From the NCBI GenBank assembly GCA_018830105.1, contig JAHJTC010000004.1:710126-774125 (forward strand): a DNA stretch of 64,000 nucleotides, in the 5' to 3' direction. Position 1 is the first letter of the stretch. Each line of letters opens with the position of its first letter. This stretch comes from Bacteroidota bacterium. GTDB lineage: Bacteria; Bacteroidota; Bacteroidia; Bacteroidales; F082. The position numbers were made by a program, and so were the translations under genes. This document shows, in pieces, positions 17,325 to 26,941 of this stretch. The notes under the pieces were generated by a model, which did not search any database, had not been told where the DNA came from, and saw only the letters and a program-made list of their open reading frames with translations.

Positions 17325-18356
17325 TTAAACTGCTGAGCTTTCGAGCGCAGCACGTATTTTAACTTCAAGTTCGTCAGCCAATTCGGGGTTTTCTTCTATG
17401 AGGGTTTTCACTGCTTCTCTGCCTTGACCAAGCCTTGTTTCACCGTAACTAAACCATGAGCCGCTTTTTTTAATGATATTTTGCTCCACACCAAGATCAA
17501 TAATCTCACCAACACGTGAAATGCCTACTCCAAACACGATATCAAATTCAGCTTTTCTAAAAGGTGGCGCCACTTTGTTTTTTACCACTTTTACCCGGGC
17601 GCGGTTGCCGGTGGCGTTCTCTCCGTCTTTTATCTGGCTTATCTTGCGGATGTCTAACCTAACAGAGCTGTAAAATTTCAGGGCATTACCTCCTGTGGTG
17701 GTCTCAGGATTGCCAAACATTACACCAATTTTGTCACGTAATTGGTTGATAAATATACATATTGCGCCTGTTTTACTTATCGTTCCTGTAAGTTTTCTCA
17801 GAGCCTGAGACATCAGTCTTGCCTGAAGTCCCATTTTGCTGTCTCCCATTTCTCCTTCAATCTCGCTTTTGGGTGTTAAAGCAGCAACAGAGTCGATCAC
17901 AAGCACATCAATAGCTCCTGAACGGATCAGATTCTCGGCAATTTCCAGTGCTTGCTCGCCATGATCGGGTTGAGAAATCAATAAATTCTGAATATCAACA
18001 CCTAATTTCTGTGCGTAAAATCGATCGAAGGCATGCTCAGCATCAATAAAGGCAGCAATGCCTCCGGCTTTCTGCGCTTCTGCAATCACATGCAGCGCAA
18101 GTGTTGTTTTACCTGAACTTTCGGGTCCATAGATTTCAACAACTCTGCCTTTCGGCAAACCGCCAATTCCGAGGGCAAAGTCAAGCCCGATTGAGCCTGT
18201 AGAAATGCTTTCAATGCTCTCTATCGCATTGTCTCCCAGCTTCATGATACTGCCTTTGCCATAATTTTTTTCAATATTACCCATTGTGGCTTCCAGGGCT
18301 TTCAATTTCTCCATCCGAACTTTGTCGGCATTCTCTTTAGCTTTCTCTGATGTCAT
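17325..18356 (-). CDS. recA: Recombinase RecA
   Basis: 343 residues, full length. It forms ATP-dependent filaments on single-stranded DNA for strand exchange and SOS induction. It contains Walker [10 protein letters not shown], Walker B LVIDSV, the RecA signature [13 protein letters not shown] and the L2 loop region [14 protein letters not shown]. The gene lies 11 bases after bcp on the same strand and has no separate -7 element, so it is probably co-transcribed with bcp. No SOS-type operator was recognised. Confidence 0.98.
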   Translation of the reverse strand: MTSEKAKENADKVRMEKLKALEATMGNIEKNYGKGSIMKLGDNAIESIESISTGSIGLDFALGIGGLPKGRVVEIYGPESSGKTTLALHVIAEAQKAGGIAAFIDAEHAFDRFYAQKLGVDIQNLLISQPDHGEQALEIAENLIRSGAIDVLVIDSVAALTPKSEIEGEMGDSKMGLQARLMSQALRKLTGTISKTGAICIFINQLRDKIGVMFGNPETTTGGNALKFYSSVRLDIRKISQIKDGENATGNRARVKVVKNKVAPPFRKAEFDIVFGVGISRVGEIIDLGVEQNIIKKSGSWFSYGETRLGQGREAVKTLIEENPELADELEVKIRAALESSAV

Positions 18357-18367
18357 TATTTTCTTCT

Positions 18368-18823
18368 TTAGTTATACAATTTAAAAATTTGGTCGGCGTG
18401 ATTGTCTGTCTTTACTTTTTTTATCACTTGCTCTATTTTTCCGGTCTCATCAATGATAAAAGTGCTGCGTAGCAGTCCTTCGTATTTTTTTCCATACATG
18501 TTTTTTTCACCCCATGCCCCATAAGCTTTGATTATTTTGAGTTCCGTATCTGCAAGTAATGGAAAAGGCAAGGCGAACTTTTCAGCAAATTTTTTATGAG
18601 AAGCTTCTGCGTCAGGACTAATACCGACAATAGCAAAACCCTTCTCTAACAAATCGGCATAATTATCCCGTAGGTTGCATGCCTCCTTCGTGCAGCCGGG
18701 AGTGTTGTCTTTGGGATAAAAGTATAGCACAAGCTTTTTTCCTTTAAAATCACTAAGCGAAACCATATTACCATTCTGATCCTGGGCACTAAAATCTGGT
18801 GCCTGTTCTCCTTGTTGTAGCAT
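18368..18823 (-). CDS. bcp: Thioredoxin-dependent thiol peroxidase (peroxiredoxin Q/BCP)
   Basis: 151 residues, normal for the family. It reduces hydroperoxides using thioredoxin. The peroxidatic Cys44 lies in the TPGCTKEAC motif, with the resolving Cys49 five residues on, the BCP-type arrangement. The [11 protein letters not shown] segment and the C-terminal [13 protein letters not shown] are typical. It is first in a bcp-recA operon, combining oxidant removal with DNA repair. A promoter -7 element lies 26 bases upstream. Confidence 0.95.
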   Translation of the reverse strand: MLQQGEQAPDFSAQDQNGNMVSLSDFKGKKLVLYFYPKDNTPGCTKEACNLRDNYADLLEKGFAIVGISPDAEASHKKFAEKFALPFPLLADTELKIIKAYGAWGEKNMYGKKYEGLLRSTFIIDETGKIEQVIKKVKTDNHADQIFKLYN

Positions 18824-18848
18824 ATTTTCGATTTTTGTTAGCAGTTCA

Positions 18849-18856
18849 CAAATTTA
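18849..18856 (-). promoter_or_regulatory. -7 promoter element of bcp-recA
   Basis: Minus-strand TAAATTTG fits TAnnTTTG. A minus-strand TTG at 18881-18879 lies about 22 bases upstream. The start is predicted near 18842. Confidence 0.6.
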
Positions 18857-18898
18857 GTTTAACTCCACCTTGGTTTAACAATTAAAGTAGATTTTTTG

Positions 18899-19549
18899 TT
18901 AAAAAACGTCTTTATTGTTGCGTTTATAAAAATTACAAATGGATTGAATGCCGCAATTATTGCAATCAGGCGTACGCGCCTTACACACATATCTTCCATG
19001 CAAAATAAGCCAATGATGCGCTCTTGAAATAACTGTATCCGGCAAATATTTTACCAATTGTTTCTCAGCTTCAAGCGGGTTTTTGGCTTTTGTTGTTAAC
19101 CCGATTCGGGCAGCTACACGAAAAACATGTGTATCAACTGCCATTGCTGGTTTGTTATAAACTACCGAAGCAATCACGTTGGCTGTTTTACGACCAACTC
19201 CCGGAAGCTTTTGAAGCTGATCTACCTCTTCCGGTACTACGCCATTAAATTCTTTCAACAAAACCTGCGCCATCCCAATCAGGTTCCGGGCTTTATTATT
19301 TGGGTAAGAACATGATTTTACACGCTCAAAAACGGCATCCTGGCTTGCAACAGCAAGCACTTCAGGTGTTGGAAACTCCTTAAAAAAATCCGGAGTAATA
19401 ATATTTACACGCTTATCTGTACATTGAGCCGAAAGAATAACGGCTACAAGCAATTCATAGGGATTTACATACCTCAGCTCGGTTTCGGCAACCGGCATAT
19501 TCTGCTCAAAATACGCAACAAAAGCAGCAAATTTTTCTTTTTTCGTCAA
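18899..19549 (-). CDS. nth: Endonuclease III (DNA glycosylase/AP lyase)
   Basis: 216 residues. It removes oxidised pyrimidines and nicks abasic sites. The helix-hairpin-helix LPGVGRKTA contains catalytic Lys121, and VDTHVFRVA supplies Asp139. Four cysteines at the C-terminus (C-x6-C-x2-C-x5-C) bind a 4Fe-4S cluster. The start is TTG: the N-terminal residues TKKEKFAAFVAYFEQNMPVAETEL align with the family, and the next ATG (codon 19) would remove conserved sequence. A -7 element 17 bases upstream leaves a very short leader. It sits next to bcp and recA, a DNA-damage neighbourhood. Confidence 0.95.
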   Translation of the reverse strand: MTKKEKFAAFVAYFEQNMPVAETELRYVNPYELLVAVILSAQCTDKRVNIITPDFFKEFPTPEVLAVASQDAVFERVKSCSYPNNKARNLIGMAQVLLKEFNGVVPEEVDQLQKLPGVGRKTANVIASVVYNKPAMAVDTHVFRVAARIGLTTKAKNPLEAEKQLVKYLPDTVISRAHHWLILHGRYVCKARTPDCNNCGIQSICNFYKRNNKDVF

Positions 19550-19565
19550 GTGTGTGGGTTTTGAG

Positions 19566-19573
19566 CAAAAATA
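19566..19573 (-). promoter_or_regulatory. -7 promoter element of nth
   Basis: Minus-strand TATTTTTG fits TAnnTTTG; the start near 19559 leaves roughly ten bases before the TTG start codon. Confidence 0.55.
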
Positions 19574-19613
19574 CTGAAATAATTCGTCATTTTTAAGTGC
19601 GACATAAAAATAA

Positions 19614-19643
19614 AAGCCTCAGATAGCGCACTATCGGAGGCTT
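19614..19643 (-). terminator. Terminator behind the sigma-factor transcript
   Basis: AAGCCTC-A-GATAG-CGCA-CTATC-G-GAGGCTT is a 12-pair stem with one A-G mismatch. On the minus strand a T-rich run (TTTTATTTTTA) follows, so it ends the sigma factor/small ORF transcript ahead of the nth promoter. Confidence 0.8.
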
Positions 19644-19662
19644 AGTTAAACAATGGAAATGT

Positions 19663-19872
19663 CTAGTTCATCATGTTCTCAATCTTTCCTGTAGATTGAC
19701 TCCTGAAACACTCAAAGGCAGCTGCAAAATCAAGAATAAATTTGAGCTTTTGCTTGCTGGGTTTCATTTTATCAAACTCTTTGGCCAGAGAATTCCTGAT
19801 TCCCATTTCCAGCGAAGTTTCGCTGCAAGATTGTTGATGAAAGTAAGATGGTAACGTAGAATTTTTGTTCAT
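19663..19872 (-). CDS. Small protein downstream of ECF sigma factor
   Basis: 69 residues, charged and mostly helical, with no signal peptide and no recognised family. The central part (EMGIRNSLAKEFDKMKPSKQKLKFILDFAAAFECF) could form two amphipathic helices. It lies 79 bases after the sigma-factor gene on the same strand and is followed by the terminator, so it most likely shares that transcript. The lack of a membrane segment or zinc motif argues against a classical anti-sigma factor, but a soluble partner is possible. A stem-loop covers its start codon. Confidence 0.5.
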   Translation of the reverse strand: MNKNSTLPSYFHQQSCSETSLEMGIRNSLAKEFDKMKPSKQKLKFILDFAAAFECFRSQSTGKIENMMN

Positions 19873-19903
19873 AGGCAGCTAATCGGTTTAGTAACTTGCC
19901 TAT
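19871..19903 (-). promoter_or_regulatory. Stem-loop over the start of the small ORF
   Basis: ATAGGCA and TGCCTAT form a perfect 7-pair stem, with an inner CTAA/TTAG pair. The proximal arm includes the first bases of the ATG on the minus strand. It could mask translation initiation. No function is proven. Confidence 0.4.
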
Positions 19904-19951
19904 ACAACGCAAACTGAAAGTTATTTATTATTTTGTTTAAAGATTTTTTTT

Positions 19952-20536
19952 CTAGGTCAAAACAAGATTTTTCTCGGTTATCATTTTGCGCATATTAATT
20001 AATGCATAACGCATCCTTCCCAATGCTGTATTGATACTTACATTCGTGAGCTCAGCGATATCCTTGAAGCTCATTTCAGCATAAAGTCTTAGATAAAGTA
20101 CTTCTCGCTGCTCATCTGGCAAAAAAGCAATCATCTTGCGTAAGTCTTCATGAATCTGTTCAGTGATCATTTGCTGTTCCACAGTTGGATCTGACAATCC
20201 TATGTTCTCCATGAAATCGTACATATCATTCTGCACATCGGCGTATGAAATACGCTTTGATTTCCTGAAATGATCAATTACAAGATTATGAGCAATGCGC
20301 ATTGCCCACTGAATAAACTTACCTTCTTCTTTGTAAGAATTATTCTTGATGGTTTTTATAATCTTGATGAAGGTATCCTGAAAGATATCATCAGCCAACT
20401 GCTTGTCTTTTACAAGCATCATGATGTAAGAAAAGATGCGGGACTGGTGACGTCCGATTAATTGTTCAAAACTGGTGTGATTACCACTACGATAACTTTC
20501 AACCAGCTCTTTATCAGTGATTTCTACTGCATTCAT
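19952..20536 (-). CDS. ECF-type RNA polymerase sigma factor
   Basis: 194 residues. Region 2 (FEQLIGRHQSRIFSYIMMLVKDKQLADDIFQDTFIKI, then WAMRIAHNLVIDHFRK) and region 4 (LPDEQREVLYLRLYAEMSFKDIAELTNVSINTALGRMRYAL) are complete, with no extra domains. It should direct polymerase to a specific promoter set. No membrane anti-sigma gene follows; instead there is a 69-residue soluble ORF. The upstream leader carries a perfect inverted repeat that might be an operator. It is divergent from uvrA. Confidence 0.93.
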   Translation of the reverse strand: MNAVEITDKELVESYRSGNHTSFEQLIGRHQSRIFSYIMMLVKDKQLADDIFQDTFIKIIKTIKNNSYKEEGKFIQWAMRIAHNLVIDHFRKSKRISYADVQNDMYDFMENIGLSDPTVEQQMITEQIHEDLRKMIAFLPDEQREVLYLRLYAEMSFKDIAELTNVSINTALGRMRYALINMRKMITEKNLVLT

Positions 20537-20625
20537 AGAGCCTCCCTTATTTTACTGTTAAAATCCTAAAGGGTAAAAGTTATTGCTATAATGGTCCTCC
20601 TTATGGGTGTTTGTTTAACTATTTA

Positions 20626-20641
20626 AACACAAATATGTGTT
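20626..20641. repeat. Inverted repeat in the sigma-factor leader
   Basis: AACACA-AATA-TGTGTT is a perfect 6-base inverted repeat, a few bases inside the predicted sigma-factor transcript. Its size and position suit a repressor operator; no regulator is known. Confidence 0.4.
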
Positions 20642-20653
20642 CGTTTCTTACTG

Positions 20654-20661
20654 CAAATATA
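20654..20661 (-). promoter_or_regulatory. -7 promoter element of the ECF sigma gene
   Basis: Minus-strand TATATTTG fits TAnnTTTG. The start near 20647 gives a leader of about 110 bases. Confidence 0.55.
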
Positions 20662-20720
20662 CATATAGATTTAAGAAAGGCAAATATTATTGGTAATTTC
20701 GCAAAAATTTTTTCTTTTAA

Positions 20721-23543
20721 ATGGAAACAAGTAAACAAGCAAAAACGATATACATCAAAGGTGCGCGTGTTAATAACCTGAAAAACATCAGTCTACACAT
20801 CCCCAAAAATAAGCTGGTAGTCATTACCGGCCTTTCGGGTTCAGGAAAATCATCACTGGCATTTGACACCTTATATGCTGAAGGTCAGCGTCGTTATGTT
20901 GAAAGTCTGAGTTCCTATGCCCGTCAGTTTTTAGGGAGGATGAACAAACCCGATGTTGATTTTATAAATGGCATTTCACCTGCCATTGCCATTGAGCAAA
21001 AAGTCAACAGCAGAAACCCGAGATCTACTGTGGGTACAAGCACAGAAATCTACGAATACATCAAACTGCTTTATGCCCGTATTGGTAAAACATTTTCTCC
21101 TCTTTCAGGCCAGCTCGTTCAACGGCATCGTGTGAGCGATGTTGTTAATTTTGTTCTTAATCTGCCATTGAACAGTCAAATTTTGGTGCTTTCTCCATTG
21201 ATTTTACCAAAAGACCGCAGCGCTCAACAACAACTCAGTTTATTGCTACAACAGGGTTTTAGCCGCTGTTTAATCAATGGCACATTAAGCAGAATAGAAG
21301 ATGTCGTAGAAAATCACGCCTTTAAAAAGAAAGATGACATCAGTATCGTTATTGATCGCATAATATTGACTGGCGATGAAGATGGCTTATCTGCACGTAT
21401 CGCTGATTCAGTGCAAACGGCTTTTTATGAAGGAAACGAACGCTGTTTTCTGGAGTATAAAACAGAGAAAAAGTCGGCCGTAAAAGCATTTTCCTCCCGC
21501 TTTGAAGCAGATGGAATTAGTTTTGAAGAGCCTTCCGTGAATATGTTCACCTTTAACAATCCTTTCGGAGCTTGTAAAAGATGTGAAGGTTTTGGAAGCA
21601 TTATTGGCATTGATGAGGATTTGGTCGTTCCGAATAAGGGGTTGTCAGTTTTTGAGGGAGCCATCGCATGTTGGAAGGGCGAAAAAATGGGAGAATGGAA
21701 AGACCAACTTATCCGTACAGCATCAAAATTTGATTTCCCCGTGCACAAGCCTTATTATGCCCTCAGCGATGAGCAGCGTAAGCTCTTATGGTCCGGCAAT
21801 GAATTTTTTGAAGGCCTTGATGCATTTTTTAAGGAGCTGGAACAGCAAACCTACAAAATACAATACCGTGTCATGCTTTCGCGCTATCGCGGCAAAACCC
21901 TATGCCCTGATTGCGAAGGCACGCGCCTCAGAAAAGATGCACAATACGTAAAAGTGGGCGGCAAAAGTATCACTGAGCTGGTGCTGATGCCCTTGAACAA
22001 ATTGCATGCATTTTTTCAAGAGATTGAAATAGATAAAACTGATCGTAAAATTGCCGGCAGGATTCTTACCGAAATTACCAACAGAATTCAATATCTGCTG
22101 GAGGTAGGACTTGGGTATTTAACGCTCAACCGCTTATCGAACAGTCTGTCGGGTGGAGAGTCGCAACGAATTAACCTGGCTACTTCGCTTGGCAGCAGCC
22201 TTGTTGGTTCCACTTATATTCTGGACGAGCCAAGCATTGGCCTGCACAGCCGCGATACCCAACAGCTAATTGGCGTGCTGAAAAAACTTCGCGACATCGG
22301 AAATACTGTGATCGTGGTTGAACATGACGAAGAAATTATGAAAGCTGCCGACGAACTGATCGATATTGGACCTGAAGCAGGTCGTAACGGAGGCGAATTG
22401 GTTTTTCAGGGTAATTATGATGCACTAATAACGCATTCAGAGAGTCTTACCGCACGCTATCTTACAGGCGAAATGTTTATTGAAGTGCCTGTACACCGCC
22501 GGCAATGGAATAATTTTTTGGAGGTAAAAGGAGCAGCACAGCATAATTTGAAACAACTTGATGTAAAGTTTCCGCTTAATGTGCTAACCGTTGTAACGGG
22601 CGTAAGCGGTTCGGGTAAATCTAGTCTGGTGCGGGGAATATTATATCCGGCGATTAAGAAAATACTTGGAGGCTATGCCGAAAAAAGCGGTCGTTATGGC
22701 GAAATTACCGGTGATATTCAAAAAATACATGCGACAGAAATGATCGACCAAAATCCTATAGGTCGTTCCAGTCGTTCAAACCCTGCTACTTATGTAAAGG
22801 CATTCGATGACATCAGACAGCTCTTTTCGGACGAAAAACTTGCCAAAGCAAGACGCTATAAACCAGGCTTTTTCTCATTCAATGTCCCTGGTGGTCGTTG
22901 CGACCTGTGTGAGGGAGAAGGAACCGTAAAAGTTGAAATGCAGTTTATGGCTGATGTTTACCTGGTTTGTGAGGCATGCCATGGAAAACGCTTTAAAGAA
23001 GAAGTGCTGGAGATAAGGTTCAATGGAAAAAACATAGCAGATATTCTGGATATGACCATTAACGAAGCAATACTTTTCTTTGAAGCAGCAATTCAATCCA
23101 ATACTACTTGTCAACGGATCACCAATAAACTTAAACCATTACAAGATGTTGGGCTGGGATATCTGAAGCTTGGACAGTCGTCGAATACGCTTAGTGGTGG
23201 TGAAGCTCAGCGTATCAAGCTGGCATTTTTTCTCACAAAAGGTGCAGCAGAACAACCTACCCTGTTTATTTTTGATGAACCGACAACCGGCTTGCATTTC
23301 CATGATATCAGCAAGTTACTGATATCTTTTCAGGCGCTGATAGAAAATGGTCATACCATAATTGTCATTGAGCATCATCCTGACATTATCAAGACTGCCG
23401 ACTGGATTATCGATTTAGGTCCCGAGGGTGGCGACACCGGCGGATATTTATTGTTTGAGGGAAAACCGGAAGATTTAATCGCCACACAAAACTCCTACAC
23501 CGCAGCTGCTATTCATGATAAGTTAAACGTAAATAAAAATTGA
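20721..23543 (+). CDS. uvrA: Excinuclease ABC subunit A
   Basis: 940 residues, full length. UvrA recognises bulky DNA lesions with UvrB. Both ATPase halves are present: GLSGSGKSS near the N-terminus and GVSGSGKSS in the second half, with signatures LSGGESQR and LSGGEAQR. The zinc modules are intact ([11 protein letters not shown] and [14 protein letters not shown] with CEACHGKRF). It is the only uvr gene in the window and is divergent from the sigma-factor gene. A near-match -7 element (TAATTTCG) lies about 20 bases upstream. Confidence 0.97.
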   Translation: METSKQAKTIYIKGARVNNLKNISLHIPKNKLVVITGLSGSGKSSLAFDTLYAEGQRRYVESLSSYARQFLGRMNKPDVDFINGISPAIAIEQKVNSRNPRSTVGTSTEIYEYIKLLYARIGKTFSPLSGQLVQRHRVSDVVNFVLNLPLNSQILVLSPLILPKDRSAQQQLSLLLQQGFSRCLINGTLSRIEDVVENHAFKKKDDISIVIDRIILTGDEDGLSARIADSVQTAFYEGNERCFLEYKTEKKSAVKAFSSRFEADGISFEEPSVNMFTFNNPFGACKRCEGFGSIIGIDEDLVVPNKGLSVFEGAIACWKGEKMGEWKDQLIRTASKFDFPVHKPYYALSDEQRKLLWSGNEFFEGLDAFFKELEQQTYKIQYRVMLSRYRGKTLCPDCEGTRLRKDAQYVKVGGKSITELVLMPLNKLHAFFQEIEIDKTDRKIAGRILTEITNRIQYLLEVGLGYLTLNRLSNSLSGGESQRINLATSLGSSLVGSTYILDEPSIGLHSRDTQQLIGVLKKLRDIGNTVIVVEHDEEIMKAADELIDIGPEAGRNGGELVFQGNYDALITHSESLTARYLTGEMFIEVPVHRRQWNNFLEVKGAAQHNLKQLDVKFPLNVLTVVTGVSGSGKSSLVRGILYPAIKKILGGYAEKSGRYGEITGDIQKIHATEMIDQNPIGRSSRSNPATYVKAFDDIRQLFSDEKLAKARRYKPGFFSFNVPGGRCDLCEGEGTVKVEMQFMADVYLVCEACHGKRFKEEVLEIRFNGKNIADILDMTINEAILFFEAAIQSNTTCQRITNKLKPLQDVGLGYLKLGQSSNTLSGGEAQRIKLAFFLTKGAAEQPTLFIFDEPTTGLHFHDISKLLISFQALIENGHTIIVIEHHPDIIKTADWIIDLGPEGGDTGGYLLFEGKPEDLIATQNSYTAAAIHDKLNVNKN

Positions 23544-23585
23544 TGTATTTCAATTATTAAGTGCCCCCAATATCCTGCAATAGTT

Positions 23586-23593
23586 TATTTTTG
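23586..23593 (+). promoter_or_regulatory. -7 promoter element of the propeller lipoprotein gene
   Basis: TATTTTTG fits TAnnTTTG; the start near 23600 leaves about 19 bases before the ATG. Confidence 0.6.
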
Positions 23594-23618
23594 CCACAAA
23601 TTAAAATCATTCTAAATA

Positions 23619-24746
23619 ATGAAAAAGTTATTTTTCCCATTGTATCTACTATTCCTTTTGACTGCTTGTAATTCTCCATCAGAAAATCATGATCACGACC
23701 ACGATCACGATCATGATCATTCCAGCCACGAAATACCAGTAAAAAACGTATTGCATTATCCTGCCGAAAAGAATTTATCCAATGTTAAACAGCTCACTTT
23801 TGGTGGCGACAATGCCGAGGCCTACTTTAGCTTTGACGACGAAATGATTGTTTTTCAGTCAAACAACCCGGCCTGGTCGCTTGAATGTGATCAGATTTTC
23901 TATACTGCACTTGAAACGGCAAACATGGACGAAAAAATCCCTAATCTGATTAGCACGGGACAAGGCAGAACAACCTGCTCCTATTTTATGCCCGGCGACT
24001 CAACTATACTTTATGCTTCCACACACATGGGCGATGGAAGCTGTCCGCATGTGCCTGCCCCACGCGCTGATGGCAAATATGTTTGGCCAATTTATAGTGA
24101 CTACAACATCTTTGTAGCTGATCTGGATGGTAATATCATCGATACGCTTACAAAACGAGATGGCTACGATGCCGAAGCCACAGTTTCGCCCAAAGGCGAC
24201 AAAATCGTATTTACGTCCGACAGAAGCGGCGACTTAGAGCTTTATACCATGAATATTGATGGCAGCGATGTAAAACAAGTAACTTTTGGCTTGGGGTATG
24301 ATGGTGGCGCCTTCTTTTCGCCGGATGGCACAAAGCTGGTTTTTAGATCATCACGACCACAAACCACAGAAGAAATTGAAGAATATCGCAATTTGCTTGC
24401 CGAAGGTTTGGTAATGCCTACCAATATGGAAATCTATGTTTGCGATGTTGATGGTTCAAATTTAACACAGGTAACAAAGTTAGGCAAAGCCAACTGGGCA
24501 CCCTATTTTCATCCATCAGGTGAGAAGCTGGTATTCAGCTCAAACCATCATTCCGATATTGGCTATCAGTTTAATATCTTTATGATTAACCTGGATGGCA
24601 GCGGACTGCAACAAATCACACACGATGAAACTTTTGATGCGTTCCCCATGTTTTCATTTGATGGCACAAAACTTATTTTTTCGAGCAATCGCAATAATAA
24701 TGGCACACGCGACACCAATATATTTCTCGCTGATTGGGTAGAATAA
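23619..24746 (+). CDS. TolB-like beta-propeller lipoprotein with His-Asp tract
   Basis: 375 residues. The signal peptide ends in the lipobox LLTAC (Cys17). A short linker then carries eleven alternating His and Asp residues. From about residue 55 the protein has PD40/TolB-type propeller blades (SPKGDKIVFTSDR, SPDGTKLVFRSSR, HPSGEKLVFSSN, SFDGTKLIFSSNR). Such propellers bind proteins or glycans at the envelope. The His-Asp tract suggests divalent metal binding, but the propeller itself shows no enzyme motif. It is monocistronic, with its own promoter and a strong terminator. Confidence 0.85.
   Translation: MKKLFFPLYLLFLLTACNSPSENHDHDHDHDHDHSSHEIPVKNVLHYPAEKNLSNVKQLTFGGDNAEAYFSFDDEMIVFQSNNPAWSLECDQIFYTALETANMDEKIPNLISTGQGRTTCSYFMPGDSTILYASTHMGDGSCPHVPAPRADGKYVWPIYSDYNIFVADLDGNIIDTLTKRDGYDAEATVSPKGDKIVFTSDRSGDLELYTMNIDGSDVKQVTFGLGYDGGAFFSPDGTKLVFRSSRPQTTEEIEEYRNLLAEGLVMPTNMEIYVCDVDGSNLTQVTKLGKANWAPYFHPSGEKLVFSSNHHSDIGYQFNIFMINLDGSGLQQITHDETFDAFPMFSFDGTKLIFSSNRNNNGTRDTNIFLADWVE
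23688..23720 (+). repeat. In-frame CAYGAY repeat encoding (His-Asp)5-His
   Basis: Eleven alternating His and Asp codons (CAT/CAC and GAT/GAC) form a 33-base imperfect tandem repeat just after the lipoprotein Cys. It may vary in length by slippage in steps of six bases, which would keep the frame. Confidence 0.85.
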
Positions 24747-24766
24747 AAATACTTTTGATCTTAAAT

Positions 24767-24808
24767 AAAAGCCGGTAAAGCGAAAAGCTACCTACCGGCT
24801 TTTTTTTT
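24767..24808 (+). terminator. Intrinsic terminator after the propeller lipoprotein gene
   Basis: AAAAGCCGGTA pairs with TACCGGCTTTT around a 15-base loop, followed by an unbroken run of T. Confidence 0.88.
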
Positions 24809-25009
24809 GAAAACTACTTATCAATTTCCAGTTATTTACTCAAACACTTCCCAAAAACAAAAAGCTTTTCAGGGCGAGCGAATAAACTTTGAATACCACA
24901 GAAAAAGCTTACAGTAAAACAGTTCAGCTCTCAAACTTCGGTTAATGTTTATTCGAAGTGCTATAAAAGACTTACTTTAGCCTCAGAAAACTAAACCACT
25001 TGTATTTCC

Positions 25010-25507
25010 ATGAATCCCGAAAAAGTTTATCAAAATCTTAATCAGCTACATATTCCCTATCAGGTTTACAATCATCCTCCCACACCTTCAGTAGAAGACG
25101 CTCTGCCTTACTGGGAAAAAATTGATGCCACCCACTGCAAAAACCTTTTCTTTCGCAATCACAAAGGCAACAAGCATTACCTCGTGATCTTTCACCATTT
25201 GAAGCAGCTAAACATACGACAGCTCGAAAAGCTACTCAAACAAGGAAAACTCAGCTTCGCCTCCGAAAAGCGCATGATAAAATACCTCGGTCTCACACCC
25301 GGCAGCGTCTCCCCTTTCGGCATTATCAACGATTCCGAAAAACATGTGCAACTCTTTATCGATGAAGACCTGATGCAGGCCAGCCACCTCAGCTTTCATC
25401 CCAACATCAATACTTCAACAGTAGTTATCTCCAAAGACGATTTCCTGAAATTCCTGAATTATCATGGCAACCCATTTATTGTTTTAACATTCAACCCAAC
25501 TTCATAA
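25010..25507 (+). CDS. YbaK/ProX-type aminoacyl-tRNA deacylase
   Basis: 165 residues forming one YbaK/prolyl-tRNA editing domain. The pattern VYNHPPTPSVEDALPYW, CKNLFFRNHKGNKHYLVIFHH, LGLTPGSVSPFGIIND and LSFHPNINTSTVVIS matches the ProX/PrdX subgroup, which hydrolyses mischarged Ala-tRNA(Pro) and keeps proline codons accurate. No signal peptide. It is monocistronic, separated from its neighbours by 263 and 151 bases. The subgroup assignment is from motif similarity. Confidence 0.88.
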   Translation: MNPEKVYQNLNQLHIPYQVYNHPPTPSVEDALPYWEKIDATHCKNLFFRNHKGNKHYLVIFHHLKQLNIRQLEKLLKQGKLSFASEKRMIKYLGLTPGSVSPFGIINDSEKHVQLFIDEDLMQASHLSFHPNINTSTVVISKDDFLKFLNYHGNPFIVLTFNPTS

Positions 25508-25609
25508 AGTTAATACTGAATAAGTTAATCACAATTTAGATAAAAATAGCCCCAACTATATATTGGCTCTTTCAGTAAAAACAAGCACAATACTTCCATC
25601 TTTTTTAGC

Positions 25610-25617
25610 TAATTTTG
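25610..25617 (+). promoter_or_regulatory. -7 promoter element of the arcA operon
   Basis: TAATTTTG fits TAnnTTTG; start near 25624, about 35 bases before the arcA ATG. No promoter is visible before the two following genes. Confidence 0.6.
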
Positions 25618-25658
25618 CGACTCTTTAATCAAGCAAATATTATAAAAATTAAATAGTT

Positions 25659-26924
25659 ATGTCAGCAGATAAGATTAATATCAATGTGCACTCGGAGATC
25701 GGTGAACTCGAAGCTGTTATCATTCACACGCCTGGTCCTGAAGTAGAAAATATGACACCCGAAAATGCTGCCAGAGCGCTATACAGTGATATTTTAAATC
25801 TGAGCGTGGCCTTGCCCGAATACAACGAATTCAAAGCAGTGCTCGAAAAGGTAGCACGCGTTTTTGATGTAAAAGACCTGCTGAATGACATATTGACCAA
25901 CGAAAAGGTTAAAGCCAGCCTTATCAGCCGTATCTGTCGGCACGAATCGGTTGAAGACGCCTGTACACTGCTTGGCGACTTAAATGATGTAGAGCTCGCC
26001 CGCCAGCTAATTGAAGGGGTTGAAATGCATAAAAATACGCTCACCAAATATCTTGATAACGAACGCTACTCATTACATCCGCTTCCTAATTTTTTCTTTA
26101 CCCGGGATGCTTCTTTCAGCATGAACGACAAAGTGATGATCAGCCACATGGCCAGTAAGGTACGCGAACGCGAAGCACTTATCATGGAAGCAATTTTTGA
26201 TTATCACCCAGCATTTTCCACACAAACGGTAAATCCAGTTAAAAGCTTCGACCGTACCGGCAAAGCTACCATTGAAGGCGGCGATGTAATTATCGCCCGC
26301 GAGGATGTTTTCCTGAGTGGAATCAGTGGCAGAACAAGTAGCCAGGGCATTGATGCACTGCTCGAATATTTAAAAACTAAACCGGGAACCAAACACCTAA
26401 TCCTACAGGAATTGCCTTATCAGCCAGAATCTTTCATCCACCTCGATATGGTTTTTACCTTTTTGGATAAAGACAAATGCATGATCTTCGAGCCACTCAT
26501 CCTGCATTCCAGCAGGCATCTCACCATACATATCATCATCGAAGAAAGCAAGGTGGTTCAGATCAAAGAAGAGAAAAACATACTTGACTCGTTGAAAAAG
26601 CTGGGCATGGATCTCGAACCTGTCCTTTGTGGAGGAGCTAATGAAAGCTTTATCATGGAGCGCGAACAATGGCAAAGTGGTGCAAACTTTTTTGCCATCG
26701 CCCCCGGGAAAATTATTGGTTACGGCAGAAACACCTATACCATGAACGAACTTAACCGCCATGGTTTCGAAGTCATTAAAGCAAAAGACGTTATTAAGGA
26801 ACGCGTAAAAATTGAAGATTATGCCAAATATGTAATCACCATTGAAGGCGACGAACTGTCGCGTGGTGGTGGCGGTGCACGCTGCATGACGATGCCCATT
26901 AGCCGAAAAGATGTTGATTGGTAA
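25659..26924 (+). CDS. arcA: Arginine deiminase
   Basis: 421 residues, full length. It hydrolyses arginine to citrulline and ammonia. Conserved segments include FFTRDASF, EGGDVI, HLDMVFT, the substrate loop CGGANE and the C-terminal catalytic Cys in GGGGARCMTMP. Neither arcB nor arcC is adjacent, so the ornithine- and ATP-forming half of the pathway is not seen here. Instead a cyclase gene starts 17 bases downstream and an HD-domain gene follows it, suggesting one operon and perhaps a link between arginine use and nucleotide signalling. Confidence 0.95.
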   Translation: MSADKININVHSEIGELEAVIIHTPGPEVENMTPENAARALYSDILNLSVALPEYNEFKAVLEKVARVFDVKDLLNDILTNEKVKASLISRICRHESVEDACTLLGDLNDVELARQLIEGVEMHKNTLTKYLDNERYSLHPLPNFFFTRDASFSMNDKVMISHMASKVREREALIMEAIFDYHPAFSTQTVNPVKSFDRTGKATIEGGDVIIAREDVFLSGISGRTSSQGIDALLEYLKTKPGTKHLILQELPYQPESFIHLDMVFTFLDKDKCMIFEPLILHSSRHLTIHIIIEESKVVQIKEEKNILDSLKKLGMDLEPVLCGGANESFIMEREQWQSGANFFAIAPGKIIGYGRNTYTMNELNRHGFEVIKAKDVIKERVKIEDYAKYVITIEGDELSRGGGGARCMTMPISRKDVDW

Positions 26925-26941
26925 ACATTTAAACAACAATT

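Noticed and set aside
20694..20701. TAATTTCG before uvrA as a promoter
   Set aside because: One mismatch to the -7 consensus and no -33 element; left as a mention in the uvrA entry.
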